Of a stretch of DNA of 6,643 nt, positions 1-6,507 are shown piece after piece (position 1 is the first letter of the stretch; every line of letters begins with the position of its first letter). Location of the stretch: assembly GCA_959604655.1 (NCBI GenBank), contig CAUHCL010000109.1, positions 1-6,643 of the forward strand, read 5' to 3'. A program made the position numbers and the translations under genes. The notes beneath the pieces are model-generated. The model saw nothing but the letters and a program-made list of their open reading frames with translations, did not search any database and was not told the origin of the DNA. Source of the DNA: an uncultured Alistipes sp. GTDB taxonomy: Bacteria > Bacteroidota > Bacteroidia > Bacteroidales > Rikenellaceae.

Positions 1-13
1 AGTTCGGGTTCAT
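1..13 (-). CDS. Possible 5' end of a leftward gene, cut by the window edge
   Basis: Read on the minus strand, bases 13 to 1 give an ATG followed by codons for Asn, Pro and Asn, and then the window ends. The support is positional: a perfect TAnnTTTG box lies about 29 bases upstream (42-49), which would place a transcription start some 20-25 bases before this ATG. The gene would follow the nucleotidyltransferase gene in the same direction, but with its own promoter. Only four codons are visible, so no product can be suggested and the start itself is a guess. Confidence 0.3.
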
Positions 14-15
14 GG

Positions 16-33
16 CCCGCCCCAATCGGCGGG
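16..33 (-). other. Short GC hairpin just upstream of the left-edge start codon
   Basis: CCCGCC (16-21) and GGCGGG (28-33) form a perfect 6-bp inverted repeat around a 6-base loop. It lies between the -7 box at 42-49 and the possible ATG at 13-11. If transcription starts near base 36, this stem would form the very 5' end of the mRNA and sit directly against the start codon. It could affect translation or message stability. It could also be chance in GC-rich DNA. No T-run follows it on either strand, so it is not an intrinsic terminator. Confidence 0.35.
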
Positions 34-41
34 AACCGTTG

Positions 42-49
42 CAAATATA
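42..49 (-). promoter_or_regulatory. Bacteroidetes -7 promoter box, leftward
   Basis: The minus strand reads TATATTTG, a perfect match to the TAnnTTTG -7 element recognised by the Bacteroidetes primary sigma factor. No clear TTTG/TTG -33 element is found 19-21 bases upstream (about 69-73), so the assignment rests on the -7 box and on its distance from the ATG at 13. It also lies after the end of the nucleotidyltransferase gene, where a new transcription unit would be expected. Confidence 0.45.
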
Positions 50-123
50 CGGATTTATTGCGTTCGGCATCATCGGACAGCATTTTTTCGTTCGGGCCGC
101 GCGAGGCATCCGCACTCCACGCC

Positions 124-720
124 TCAGGGCATCCACTCGGTCACCCCGTCGGCGGGATGTTCGGCGCGCCAGCGGCGCAGCCCCTCCATGTCGCGCACAC
201 CGCCCTCGATCACGGCGCGGTAATACTCTATGCCCGCTATGGGCTCGTCGTCGGAGGCGGCGTATTTCAGGCGAAGGATCGTCTCGCGCTGCTCGGGCGT
301 CATGACCTCAGCGATACGGTCGGCCACGCGCTCGAAAAAGCCGTCGTAGCGCGATCCCGACTCGATATGTATCATGTCGATCTTCCACTCCTCGCCGTCG
401 GGCTCGGTCCACTCCATGTGCCACTCGATGCAGCGTTCGGGCGTGTCGATAAGGTTGCGGCAGCATATAAGCCCCGCTTCGGCGCGGCGGGCGATGCGCG
501 CCACGGCCGCGAAACTGCTCTCGACGGTGAGCTGCGGGGAATACACGTGCAGATCGATATCGCGATGCACGGCCATAAGCCCCATGCGCATGGAGCCGAC
601 CACATTCACTTCGGCCCCCGCAGCCTGCCACACCTCGCGGATGCCGCTCGATTCCAACACCGCGCGGGCGCGCCGCAGGACGGCCTCGGACGACGATAAT
701 ACGTTTTCATTCATTGCCAT
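124..720 (-). CDS. Stand-alone nucleotidyltransferase-fold protein (198 aa)
   Basis: The protein probably transfers a nucleoside monophosphate to an unknown acceptor. It carries the polymerase-beta-type nucleotidyltransferase signature: a Gly-Ser pair at residues 42-43 (VVGSMRMG), then Asp54 and Asp56 in HRDIDLHVY. Asp115 in WKIDMIHIE fits the third metal-binding carboxylate, so the catalytic triad looks complete. Residues 10-30 and 130-155 look helical, including a conserved-looking TPEQRETILRLK segment. There is no signal peptide or membrane segment, so it should be cytosolic. ATG at 720 is chosen because a -7 promoter box lies at 803-810, and the upstream in-frame ATGs (849, 945) fall before that promoter. 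ATG at 714 is an alternative two codons in. At 198 aa it is longer than typical MNT-type antitoxins, and no HEPN partner is adjacent in the visible sequence. The fold and catalytic residues are seen directly; the substrate is unknown. The next gene to the right (984) is divergent and unrelated. Confidence 0.85.
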   Translation of the reverse strand: MAMNENVLSSSEAVLRRARAVLESSGIREVWQAAGAEVNVVGSMRMGLMAVHRDIDLHVYSPQLTVESSFAAVARIARRAEAGLICCRNLIDTPERCIEWHMEWTEPDGEEWKIDMIHIESGSRYDGFFERVADRIAEVMTPEQRETILRLKYAASDDEPIAGIEYYRAVIEGGVRDMEGLRRWRAEHPADGVTEWMP

Positions 721-802
721 GTCTTTCAGGAATTTATCTGTTTCGACCCGACGGCCGCCCGCAAGTCGCGCTGACCGCGCTGCCGAGGTCGGCGGAAAGC
801 TG

Positions 803-810
803 CAAATGTA
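803..810 (-). promoter_or_regulatory. Bacteroidetes -7 promoter box for the nucleotidyltransferase gene
   Basis: The minus strand reads TACATTTG, a perfect TAnnTTTG match. It lies about 82 bases upstream of the ATG at 720, giving a predicted 5' leader of roughly 75-80 bases. The expected -33 TTTG about 20 bases further upstream (near 830) is not evident, so strength cannot be judged. Its position argues against the longer N-terminal extensions that would otherwise be open in frame up to 945. Confidence 0.5.
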
Positions 811-845
811 GCCATTTTTTTTCGTTTTCCGACCGATACGACTTC

Positions 846-910
846 CCATTCGCCCCCGCAGGCAGGACGGTTTACCGCCCGATTTGGGCGTTTCACCATG
901 TGACGAATGG
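846..910. repeat. Nested inverted repeats in the divergent intergenic region
   Basis: An outer perfect 7-bp inverted repeat, CCATTCG (846-852) and CGAATGG (904-910), encloses a smaller one, CGCCC (876-880) and GGGCG (886-890), with the 5-base loop GATTT. A third overlapping palindrome, CGGT-TT-ACCG (868-877), competes with the inner stem. The set lies between the two divergent transcription units, upstream of both predicted promoters. It could be a binding site, a small structured RNA, or the relic of an older leader. No T-run follows the inner stem that would make it a strong terminator. Confidence 0.35.
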
Positions 911-920
911 AAATAATAAT

Positions 921-961
921 AAAATTGATTAATTTTGACACACAATCAACCCGCATATTTA
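921..961 (+). promoter_or_regulatory. Candidate promoter and operator-like palindromes upstream of the 961-aa barrel gene
   Basis: A TTTG at 934-937 (within TTTTGACA) could act as the -33 element, and CATATTTA at 954-961 is a partial match to the -7 box (four of six fixed bases). The gap of 16 bases is shorter than the usual 19-21, so this is only a candidate. Two palindromes overlap it: AAAATT-GATT-AATTTT (921-936), and TTGATT (925-930) paired with AATCAA (944-949) across 13 bases. Overlap of palindromes with the -33 region is what a repressor site would look like, but AT-rich DNA produces such matches easily. The leader from here to the ATG at 984 would be short and A-rich, without a Shine-Dalgarno sequence, which is normal in this phylum. 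Confidence 0.35.
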
Positions 962-983
962 CCGCAAACAAACCGATCAAGAA

Positions 984-3869
984 ATGAGAAAAGTTTTACT
1001 CTGCTTCCTGCTTTCGCTGTCAGCCGCCACGGTTCTGGCCCAATCGAAAGGCACGATCAACGGAACCGTCATCGACCAACAGAAGGAGGGAATAGTGGGC
1101 GCCGTGCTCGAACTCACGTCGCTGCGCGACACGCTCCAGAAGAAATACACCACCACGGCCATCCGCGGCGCATTCCAGTTCAAGTCGGTGCCCGAAGGCA
1201 AATATCGCATATCGTCGTCGTCGCTCGGCTACAAGGACAGCGTGCAGATGATATCGGTCGCGGGCGGCAAGACCCTCGACATGCCCGCCTGGGTGATGGA
1301 GGAGGATGCCAAGCAGATCGACGCCGTGAGCGTCACCACGCAGGCCGTGCGCACCACCATCAACGGCGACACCATAGTCTACAACGCATCGGCCTATAAG
1401 GTCATGCCCGACGCCGACACCGACGAGCTGCTGGCCAAGATGCCGGGCATCACGGTCAACGGCGGCACCGTGGAGGCGCAGGGCGAGACGGTGCAGAAGA
1501 TACTCATCGACGGCCGCGAATTTTTCGGCAACGACGTGGCGACGGCCATCAAGACCCTGCCCGCCGAGGCGGTGAAGTCGGTGGAGGTGTTCGACAAGCT
1601 GAGCGACCAGGCCGAATTTTCGGGCATCGACGACGGCAACAGCTACAAGGCCATAAACATCGTCACCCACAACAAGATGAAGACCGCCGTATTCGGCAAG
1701 ATGAACGCCCAGTACGCTTTCGAACCGCGCAAGAACGACGACACGCAGCACTACGGCTCGACGGACGGCAACCTCAACCTGTTCCGCGAGAAGTCGAAGA
1801 CCACGCTGCGCTTCGCGGCCAACAACATGAACGGCAACAGCCAGTCGAAGATGGCCTACGCGGGTCTGAACTACATAAACGCATGGGGCGAGCAGGACCG
1901 CATAAAGCTCGAAGGCAGCTACGGCTACAATACCAACAACAACAAGCATTACAGCTGGACCCAGCGCGACTATTTCCTCACCGAGGAACAGATCGCCTCG
2001 GGCGCGGACGACATATACGAGCACTACGAGTCTAACAGCCGCTCGCACAGCAAGGGCAACGGCCACAACTTCAACGTCCGTTTCGAGGACCGCATAAGCC
2101 AGCGCCAGCGCCTGATGGTCCGCGCACAGCTCTCGCTGAGCGGCAACGATTCGAACGGGTCGTCGGAGAACGACTACTACCCCATCAGCGGACTCAACCA
2201 CATCACCCTGTCGAACTGGAACATGGGCGACAACAACTCGCTCAACACGGGCATCAACGGCAACTACTTCGCTCGCTTGGGCGAGAAGGCGGGCCGCACC
2301 ATACACGTCAACTTCAGCGCCGACTACTCGACCAACGATTCGGGCAGCGAGAACTACTCGGAGAAGGCCGTGGACAACTTCATACGCCAGCGTTCGAGCG
2401 CCGACAACTACAACTACCACCTCAACGGCGGCATCACCTACGCCGAGCCCATAGGCAAGCAGGCGCAGGTGACCATAGGCTACAACGTCGGCTACCGCTA
2501 CTCGAACGCCGACCGTCTGACGCACCTCTACAACTTCGAGACGGGCGAATACGAGGAACACATAAGCCCCGAATACTCGAACCGCAACAACACCTCGTAC
2601 CTCACGCAGCGCGTGGGCCCGGGATTCCGCTACGGCAAGGAGGGAACCTCGATATCGGGTCAGGTGACCTACCAGAACGTGTCGATGAACAGCGACCGCG
2701 AATATCCCGCCGTGTACGTGCTGCCCGAGAAGAAATTCGACAACATCACCTACTCGTTCATGAGCCGCATAAAGCTCAACATGGAGAACCGCCTCTCGCT
2801 GCGCATCAATTCGAGCACGTCGAACCCCTCGGTCAACCAGCTGCAGGACGTGGTCGACATATCGAACGTGAACAACATCTATGCGGGTAACCCCCATCTG
2901 CGTCCGTCGTACTCGCACCGTCTCAACATGGGCTACATACACTCGGGTATCGAGAAGGGCACCACCTTCTCGATCGACATCGGCGGATCGAAGAACCAGA
3001 AGCAGATAGTGGATTCGGTGGTGATGAACCAGCCGGGATACGAGGTATACAGCCCCGACGGCGAGCTGCTCACCACGCTCTCGCCCACGGGACAGTTCCG
3101 CAAGCCCGTCAACATCTCGGGCAACTGGAGCTACCACGGAGGCATATCGTACGGATTCCCCCTCAACTTCATGGGCTGCAACTTCAACATCTACGCCAAC
3201 GCGTCGTACGGCCAGTCGCCCTCGATCCTCAACGGCGTGGTGAACCACTCGCGCCAGTTCAACACGGGCGGCGGCGCCTCGCTGAGCAGCAACTTCAGCC
3301 AGTATGTAGATTTCAACTTCCACTACTCGCCGCAGTACAGCAAGGTGACCAACACCATGTCGAAGAACGGCGACAACGAATATCTGCGCCACTCGGCCAA
3401 CGCCAACATCCGCGTGGTGTTCGGATTCGGACTCACGCTCCACGCCAACGGCCATTACAGCCAGTACGTGGGTCTGAGCGACAACAACCGCAACCTCGAC
3501 AACACCGAATTCATATGCAACTTCGGCATCGGTATGAAGGTGCTCAAGAAGCTGGGCGAGGTGCAGCTCATAGCCAACGACGTATTCAACCAGAACACGG
3601 GCTTCGGCCGTTCGTGGAACTCGCTTTACATGCAGAACTCGCGCAGCAGCGTCATAGGCCGCTACTACGGCGTGAAGTTCTCGTACAACCTGCGCCGCTA
3701 CGGACGCACCCGCAAGGGCGAGACGATCGACGAGAGCGGCGTGCGCCGCAACAACGGCGACTTCCGTCGTAACGCAGGTCCCGGGGGCGGTCCCGAAGGC
3801 TACGGCGGAGGCCCCGCACGCATGGGCGGCGCTACCCGCATGGGCGGCGGAGGCCCGGGCCGATTCTAA
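984..3869 (+). CDS. TonB-receptor-like outer-membrane beta-barrel protein (961 aa) with Gly-rich tail
   Basis: This is a large outer-membrane protein of the carboxypeptidase-regulatory-like plus barrel type (outer membrane beta-barrel family 3, TonB-receptor-like). Residues 1-19 form a signal peptide (RK, then a hydrophobic core, cleavage after VLA before Gln20). Residues 22 to about 105 match the carboxypeptidase-regulatory-like sandwich (INGTVID, GAFQFKSVPEGKYRI). A plug-like region at about 110-228 holds TDELLAKMPGITVNG, IDGREFFGND (175-184) and EVFDKLSDQAEFSGIDDG. The rest, about 230-907, alternates polar and aromatic residues with many Asn, Tyr and Ser, as in long barrels, and the last strand is near GVKFSYNLRRYG. 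Residues 908-961 are a Gly/Arg/Met tail ending in Phe. The ATG at 984 fits because the signal peptide begins there. The role is probably import or secretion-linked transport; the cargo is unknown. No SusD-like gene follows, so it is not a SusCD pair. The downstream neighbour is convergent. Except for one TCA at 1020-1022, the gene uses no TTA, CTA or TCA codon. Confidence 0.9.
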   Translation: MRKVLLCFLLSLSAATVLAQSKGTINGTVIDQQKEGIVGAVLELTSLRDTLQKKYTTTAIRGAFQFKSVPEGKYRISSSSLGYKDSVQMISVAGGKTLDMPAWVMEEDAKQIDAVSVTTQAVRTTINGDTIVYNASAYKVMPDADTDELLAKMPGITVNGGTVEAQGETVQKILIDGREFFGNDVATAIKTLPAEAVKSVEVFDKLSDQAEFSGIDDGNSYKAINIVTHNKMKTAVFGKMNAQYAFEPRKNDDTQHYGSTDGNLNLFREKSKTTLRFAANNMNGNSQSKMAYAGLNYINAWGEQDRIKLEGSYGYNTNNNKHYSWTQRDYFLTEEQIASGADDIYEHYESNSRSHSKGNGHNFNVRFEDRISQRQRLMVRAQLSLSGNDSNGSSENDYYPISGLNHITLSNWNMGDNNSLNTGINGNYFARLGEKAGRTIHVNFSADYSTNDSGSENYSEKAVDNFIRQRSSADNYNYHLNGGITYAEPIGKQAQVTIGYNVGYRYSNADRLTHLYNFETGEYEEHISPEYSNRNNTSYLTQRVGPGFRYGKEGTSISGQVTYQNVSMNSDREYPAVYVLPEKKFDNITYSFMSRIKLNMENRLSLRINSSTSNPSVNQLQDVVDISNVNNIYAGNPHLRPSYSHRLNMGYIHSGIEKGTTFSIDIGGSKNQKQIVDSVVMNQPGYEVYSPDGELLTTLSPTGQFRKPVNISGNWSYHGGISYGFPLNFMGCNFNIYANASYGQSPSILNGVVNHSRQFNTGGGASLSSNFSQYVDFNFHYSPQYSKVTNTMSKNGDNEYLRHSANANIRVVFGFGLTLHANGHYSQYVGLSDNNRNLDNTEFICNFGIGMKVLKKLGEVQLIANDVFNQNTGFGRSWNSLYMQNSRSSVIGRYYGVKFSYNLRRYGRTRKGETIDESGVRRNNGDFRRNAGPGGGPEGYGGGPARMGGATRMGGGGPGRF
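3819..3848 (+). repeat. Two-copy 18-bp-period repeat in the glycine-rich tail
   Basis: The 12-base string CGCATGGGCGGC occurs at 3819-3830 and again at 3837-3848, an 18-base period that encodes ARMGGA followed by TRMGGG. It lies in the tail of the 961-aa barrel protein, which is otherwise GGGP/GGP-rich. Tandem units of this size can gain or lose copies by slippage without breaking the frame, so tail length may vary between strains. That variability is inferred, not seen. Confidence 0.6.
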
Positions 3870-3872
3870 AGA

Positions 3873-3950
3873 GGTTCGCGACGAACCGCTGCTCACCCGA
3901 GGCTCGCGCATTCCTGCCGCCGACGGCAAGCCGCAACCACGAAGTTTTTT
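3873..3950 (+). other. Weak hairpins after the barrel gene; no clear rightward terminator
   Basis: Just after the stop codon, GGTTCG (3873-3878) and CGAACC (3882-3887) form a perfect 6-bp stem with a 3-base loop. A second stem, TGCCG (3915-3919) with CGGCA (3924-3928), follows. A T6 run occurs at 3945-3950, 16 bases after the second stem, too far for a canonical intrinsic terminator. These may protect the 3' end or give inefficient termination. Nothing else is recognisable in 3870-3964. Confidence 0.4.
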
Positions 3951-3964
3951 GTGCATGTGAATAT

Positions 3965-4002
3965 AAAAAACCCGCCCCGATTCCTTAACGGATTCGGGGC
4001 GG
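3965..4002 (-). terminator. Strong intrinsic terminator for the leftward barrel gene
   Basis: CCGCCCCGATTCC (3972-3984) pairs with GGATTCGGGGCGG (3990-4002) across a 5-base loop, a 13-position stem with one internal mismatch. On the minus strand the stem is followed at once by TTTTTT (3970-3965). It lies about 55 bases after the stop codon at 4057, as expected for the 795-aa gene. Read rightward, the stem is followed by ATCTCCTTAAATT, a poor T-tract, so it should work mainly in one direction. Confidence 0.92.
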
Positions 4003-4056
4003 ATCTCCTTAAATTACTTTATGATTTTGCTTGGTTAGGGCCTTTGTCTGTATCGG

Positions 4057-6444
4057 TCAGAGTCGCGACGCCTCGTCGGCCGAGCCGCTCTCGACGCTCT
4101 TCTGTCGGAACGCCTTGCCGCTCTTGAAATTCCACGACACGCCCACGCGCACGCTCATGTCGGAATAGAACTGCTTGACATACACGCGACGCACGAAGTC
4201 GGGCTGCTCGAACGACAGATCCTGATTCAGAGGGATGATGTTGCGCAGGGCACACGTGACGGTCCACGAATCGCCGAACTTCTTCTTCAGGGTGACGCCC
4301 ATGCGGTGCTGCCCCTTGATCTTGGCATTGCTCATGACCATGTTGGTCATGCCGTTGTAATCCACGTCGGCGAAGAACGACAGAGGGAGCTTGAAACTCA
4401 TCTGCGTCGACCACTGCGCCACCGTATGGTTCGTCACGGGCGACGACGAGGTAAGCTGCTGACGGTAGGCCATACCACCCAGCGACACGTTCCAGTCCCA
4501 CCACTTGGTGACGGTGAAGGGAAGATTGACCGAAAGAGTGTAGAAATATTGCTTGGGCAGGTTCTCCCACGTGAGGTTCAGCATGCGCGGGTCGTCCTGG
4601 TCGACCACCACCAGCTGCTGTATGGCATCGTCCTGCAAGCTGGCGCTCAGCGTCACGCTGTACTTGTAGGCCATCACGGCCGTGAGCGAGCAGGTGTTCA
4701 CGTACGAGGGGTCGAGCAGGGGATTGCCCGTCTGGTAGGTGTAGTCCGACACCTGCATTCTGTTGGGCGTGAGGCTCCAGAACCCGGGACGCGAGATGGT
4801 GCGCGAATACTGCGCCACCAGCGAATGCCGGCCCTCCTTGTCGAGACGGAACGAGACGTTGGCATTGGGGAAAAGCGAGAAGTAGTCGCGGTCGACGTCG
4901 GCACCTTTGCCTTCGGTGAAGGTGTACTCGCCGCGCAGGCCCGCCACCACGCTCCAGCGGCCGTAGTTCATCGAGGCCACGGCGTAGAGCGCGCCTATGT
5001 TCTCGGTATAGGCTATGTCGTAGTCGTCGGCCACCGAGGGCACCCATGCACCGTCATTGAGCCAGCGGTAACGCGCGTCGGCGTTTATCTCGTTGTAGGT
5101 GTATTTGGCTCCAGTGCGCAGGGTCCAGTGCTGCGAAAGCCTCTTGTCGAGCGCCACCGAGGCCGTGGCCACGCGGAACAGCGAATTGGTGCGGTCGAAG
5201 TAGAGCGAATCGGCTGTCGCGCCCGACTCGGTGATACGCGACGAGTTGTCGGTGCCCGCTTCGGTATCGCGCTGCGTGTAGTCGCCGATGAGCTTGAAGG
5301 TGGAGCCCAGCGTGTCGATCTTCATTATGTAGTTGAACGTGGCGGAGAAGTTCTCGCGCTTGTCGAAGTGGTCGTAGAGGCTCTTGCTCAGACGGTCGGC
5401 CCCAGCGGCTTCGTACGACGTATGCGAGTCGGTGACGTTGCCGTCGTTCCAGCGCCAGTAGTCGAACGAGGCGCCCACGCTGTGGCGCGGATTGATCTCG
5501 GCCACGGCCGCTATGCTCGCGCCGCCGTCGCTCTCGTCGCGGCGATCGGTCGACAGGGCATTCATTACGGCGTCGGTGGCGTTATACACGGTGTTCTCCT
5601 CGGCCACCGCCTTCTGCGACGAGTTGCTGTACCATCCCGAGGCCGACAGATCGAAGCGCCCCGCATGGTAGTTGACCGACGCCGAGGGATCGTACGACGA
5701 ACCCATGCCGTTGTGCTGCGTGTACATCCTCACCGAACCCATCACGCCGTTGTCGAGGCGGCGCTTGAGCGTGATCTTGATCGCTCCGCCCGACGAATCG
5801 GCGTCGTGGTCGGCGCCCGTCTGCGGGATCACCTCGATCTTGGCTATATCCTCGGCGCGCAGGTTGCGCACGTACTGCACCAGTTCCTCGCCCGAGAGAC
5901 GCACCTCGCGGTCGTTGATGTATACCTTGGTGCCGCTCGCGCCGTTCACCGCGATCTTGTCGTCGTCGACCCACACCCCGGGCGACTGCCGCAGCAGGTC
6001 GGTGCCGTCCTTGCCTATGGCGCCCGCCGAATTGGCCACGTCGACCACGAAGCGGTCGGCCTCGCGGCGGATCATCTGCGCCGACACCACCACTTCGCCT
6101 ATCTCGGTCGAAGCCTCTTTCAATACTATGTCGCCCATGTCGACCTCGCCGTCGCCCACGCTTACCGCACGTTCGGCACTCTCGTAGCCCACGAAGTCGA
6201 TCACCACCTTATATTCGCCGCGCGGCAGCTTCATCACGAAACGGCCGTTATCGTCGCTCGTCGTACCCGCCGACTGCGAACCCTCCGACATGGCGACCAC
6301 GGTGGCATATCCCACCGCCTCGCCGCTTCGGTCGATAACACGGCCGCGGACATCGCCCGCAGCTCGTCCCGCAAGCTGCGCGGCATCGGCTGCCGTCGCG
6401 AACGCGACAGCGGCCAGAACAATAAAAGAGTAAAGCTTTTTCAT
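4057..6444 (-). CDS. TonB-receptor-like outer-membrane beta-barrel protein (795 aa)
   Basis: This is a second outer-membrane protein of the same architecture as the one at 984-3869, but clearly diverged. A signal peptide (MKKLYSF, hydrophobic core, cleavage near ADA/A at about 21-22) starts at ATG 6444. An in-frame ATG at 6471 is rejected because it would coincide with the predicted transcription start, and it adds a charged stretch before the signal peptide. A carboxypeptidase-regulatory-like domain occupies about 32-108 (VRGRVIDRSGEAVGYATV, DDNGRFVMKLPRGEYKV, DFVGY). IGEVVVSAQ at 115-123 resembles a TonB-box-like segment. A plug-like region follows at about 130-230 (DLLRQSPGV, TKVYINDREVRL, IEVIPQTGADHD, GGAIKITLKRR). 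The barrel spans about 235-773 and ends in VRVGVSWNF, after which comes a short polar tail of 22 residues. No enzyme motif is present. The likely job is outer-membrane transport with unknown cargo; the family is often near signalling or peptide-handling genes, but none is visible here. It is transcribed alone between its own promoter and terminator. Confidence 0.88.
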   Translation of the reverse strand: MKKLYSFIVLAAVAFATAADAAQLAGRAAGDVRGRVIDRSGEAVGYATVVAMSEGSQSAGTTSDDNGRFVMKLPRGEYKVVIDFVGYESAERAVSVGDGEVDMGDIVLKEASTEIGEVVVSAQMIRREADRFVVDVANSAGAIGKDGTDLLRQSPGVWVDDDKIAVNGASGTKVYINDREVRLSGEELVQYVRNLRAEDIAKIEVIPQTGADHDADSSGGAIKITLKRRLDNGVMGSVRMYTQHNGMGSSYDPSASVNYHAGRFDLSASGWYSNSSQKAVAEENTVYNATDAVMNALSTDRRDESDGGASIAAVAEINPRHSVGASFDYWRWNDGNVTDSHTSYEAAGADRLSKSLYDHFDKRENFSATFNYIMKIDTLGSTFKLIGDYTQRDTEAGTDNSSRITESGATADSLYFDRTNSLFRVATASVALDKRLSQHWTLRTGAKYTYNEINADARYRWLNDGAWVPSVADDYDIAYTENIGALYAVASMNYGRWSVVAGLRGEYTFTEGKGADVDRDYFSLFPNANVSFRLDKEGRHSLVAQYSRTISRPGFWSLTPNRMQVSDYTYQTGNPLLDPSYVNTCSLTAVMAYKYSVTLSASLQDDAIQQLVVVDQDDPRMLNLTWENLPKQYFYTLSVNLPFTVTKWWDWNVSLGGMAYRQQLTSSSPVTNHTVAQWSTQMSFKLPLSFFADVDYNGMTNMVMSNAKIKGQHRMGVTLKKKFGDSWTVTCALRNIIPLNQDLSFEQPDFVRRVYVKQFYSDMSVRVGVSWNFKSGKAFRQKSVESGSADEASRL

Positions 6445-6475
6445 ATCGTCGATGTTTATTTCTATTTTCACGACG

Positions 6476-6507
6476 CAAATATAAAAGCTCTTTTGCTATT
6501 ATGCAAC
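6476..6507 (-). promoter_or_regulatory. Complete Bacteroidetes promoter for the 795-aa barrel gene
   Basis: On the minus strand, GTTG (6507-6504) is followed after exactly 20 bases by TATATTTG (6483-6476), a perfect -7 box. The spacing is inside the usual 19-21 range. Transcription should start near 6470-6472, leaving a leader of about 26-28 bases before the ATG at 6444. This is the best-formed promoter in the window and is what settles the start-codon choice for the gene. Confidence 0.8.

Noticed and set aside
58..699. A 213-codon plus-strand open frame over the nucleotidyltransferase gene
   Set aside because: The minus-strand frame has a clear nucleotidyltransferase signature and a promoter. 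The plus-strand frame has only low-information His/Ala/Gly-rich sequence.
721..945. N-terminal extension of the nucleotidyltransferase to an ATG at 945 or 849
   Set aside because: Both starts lie upstream of the -7 box at 803-810, and the added residues (many Arg, Lys and Gly) do not look like part of the fold.
984..3869. Assignment as a SusC glycan receptor
   Set aside because: No SusD-like gene follows, the next gene is convergent, and the plug-like motifs (FFGND, FDKLSDQAEF) fit the barrel family 3 group rather than SusC.
1020..3956. A 978-codon open frame on the minus strand opposite the 961-aa barrel gene
   Set aside because: It is exactly in register with the sense codons and exists because the sense gene avoids TTA, CTA and TCA. 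Its translation is rich in Val, Ala, Arg and His with no domain, and there is no promoter of its own.
6445..6471. Start of the 795-aa barrel protein at the earlier ATG (6471)
   Set aside because: It falls at the predicted transcription start and would put nine mostly polar or charged residues in front of a good signal peptide.
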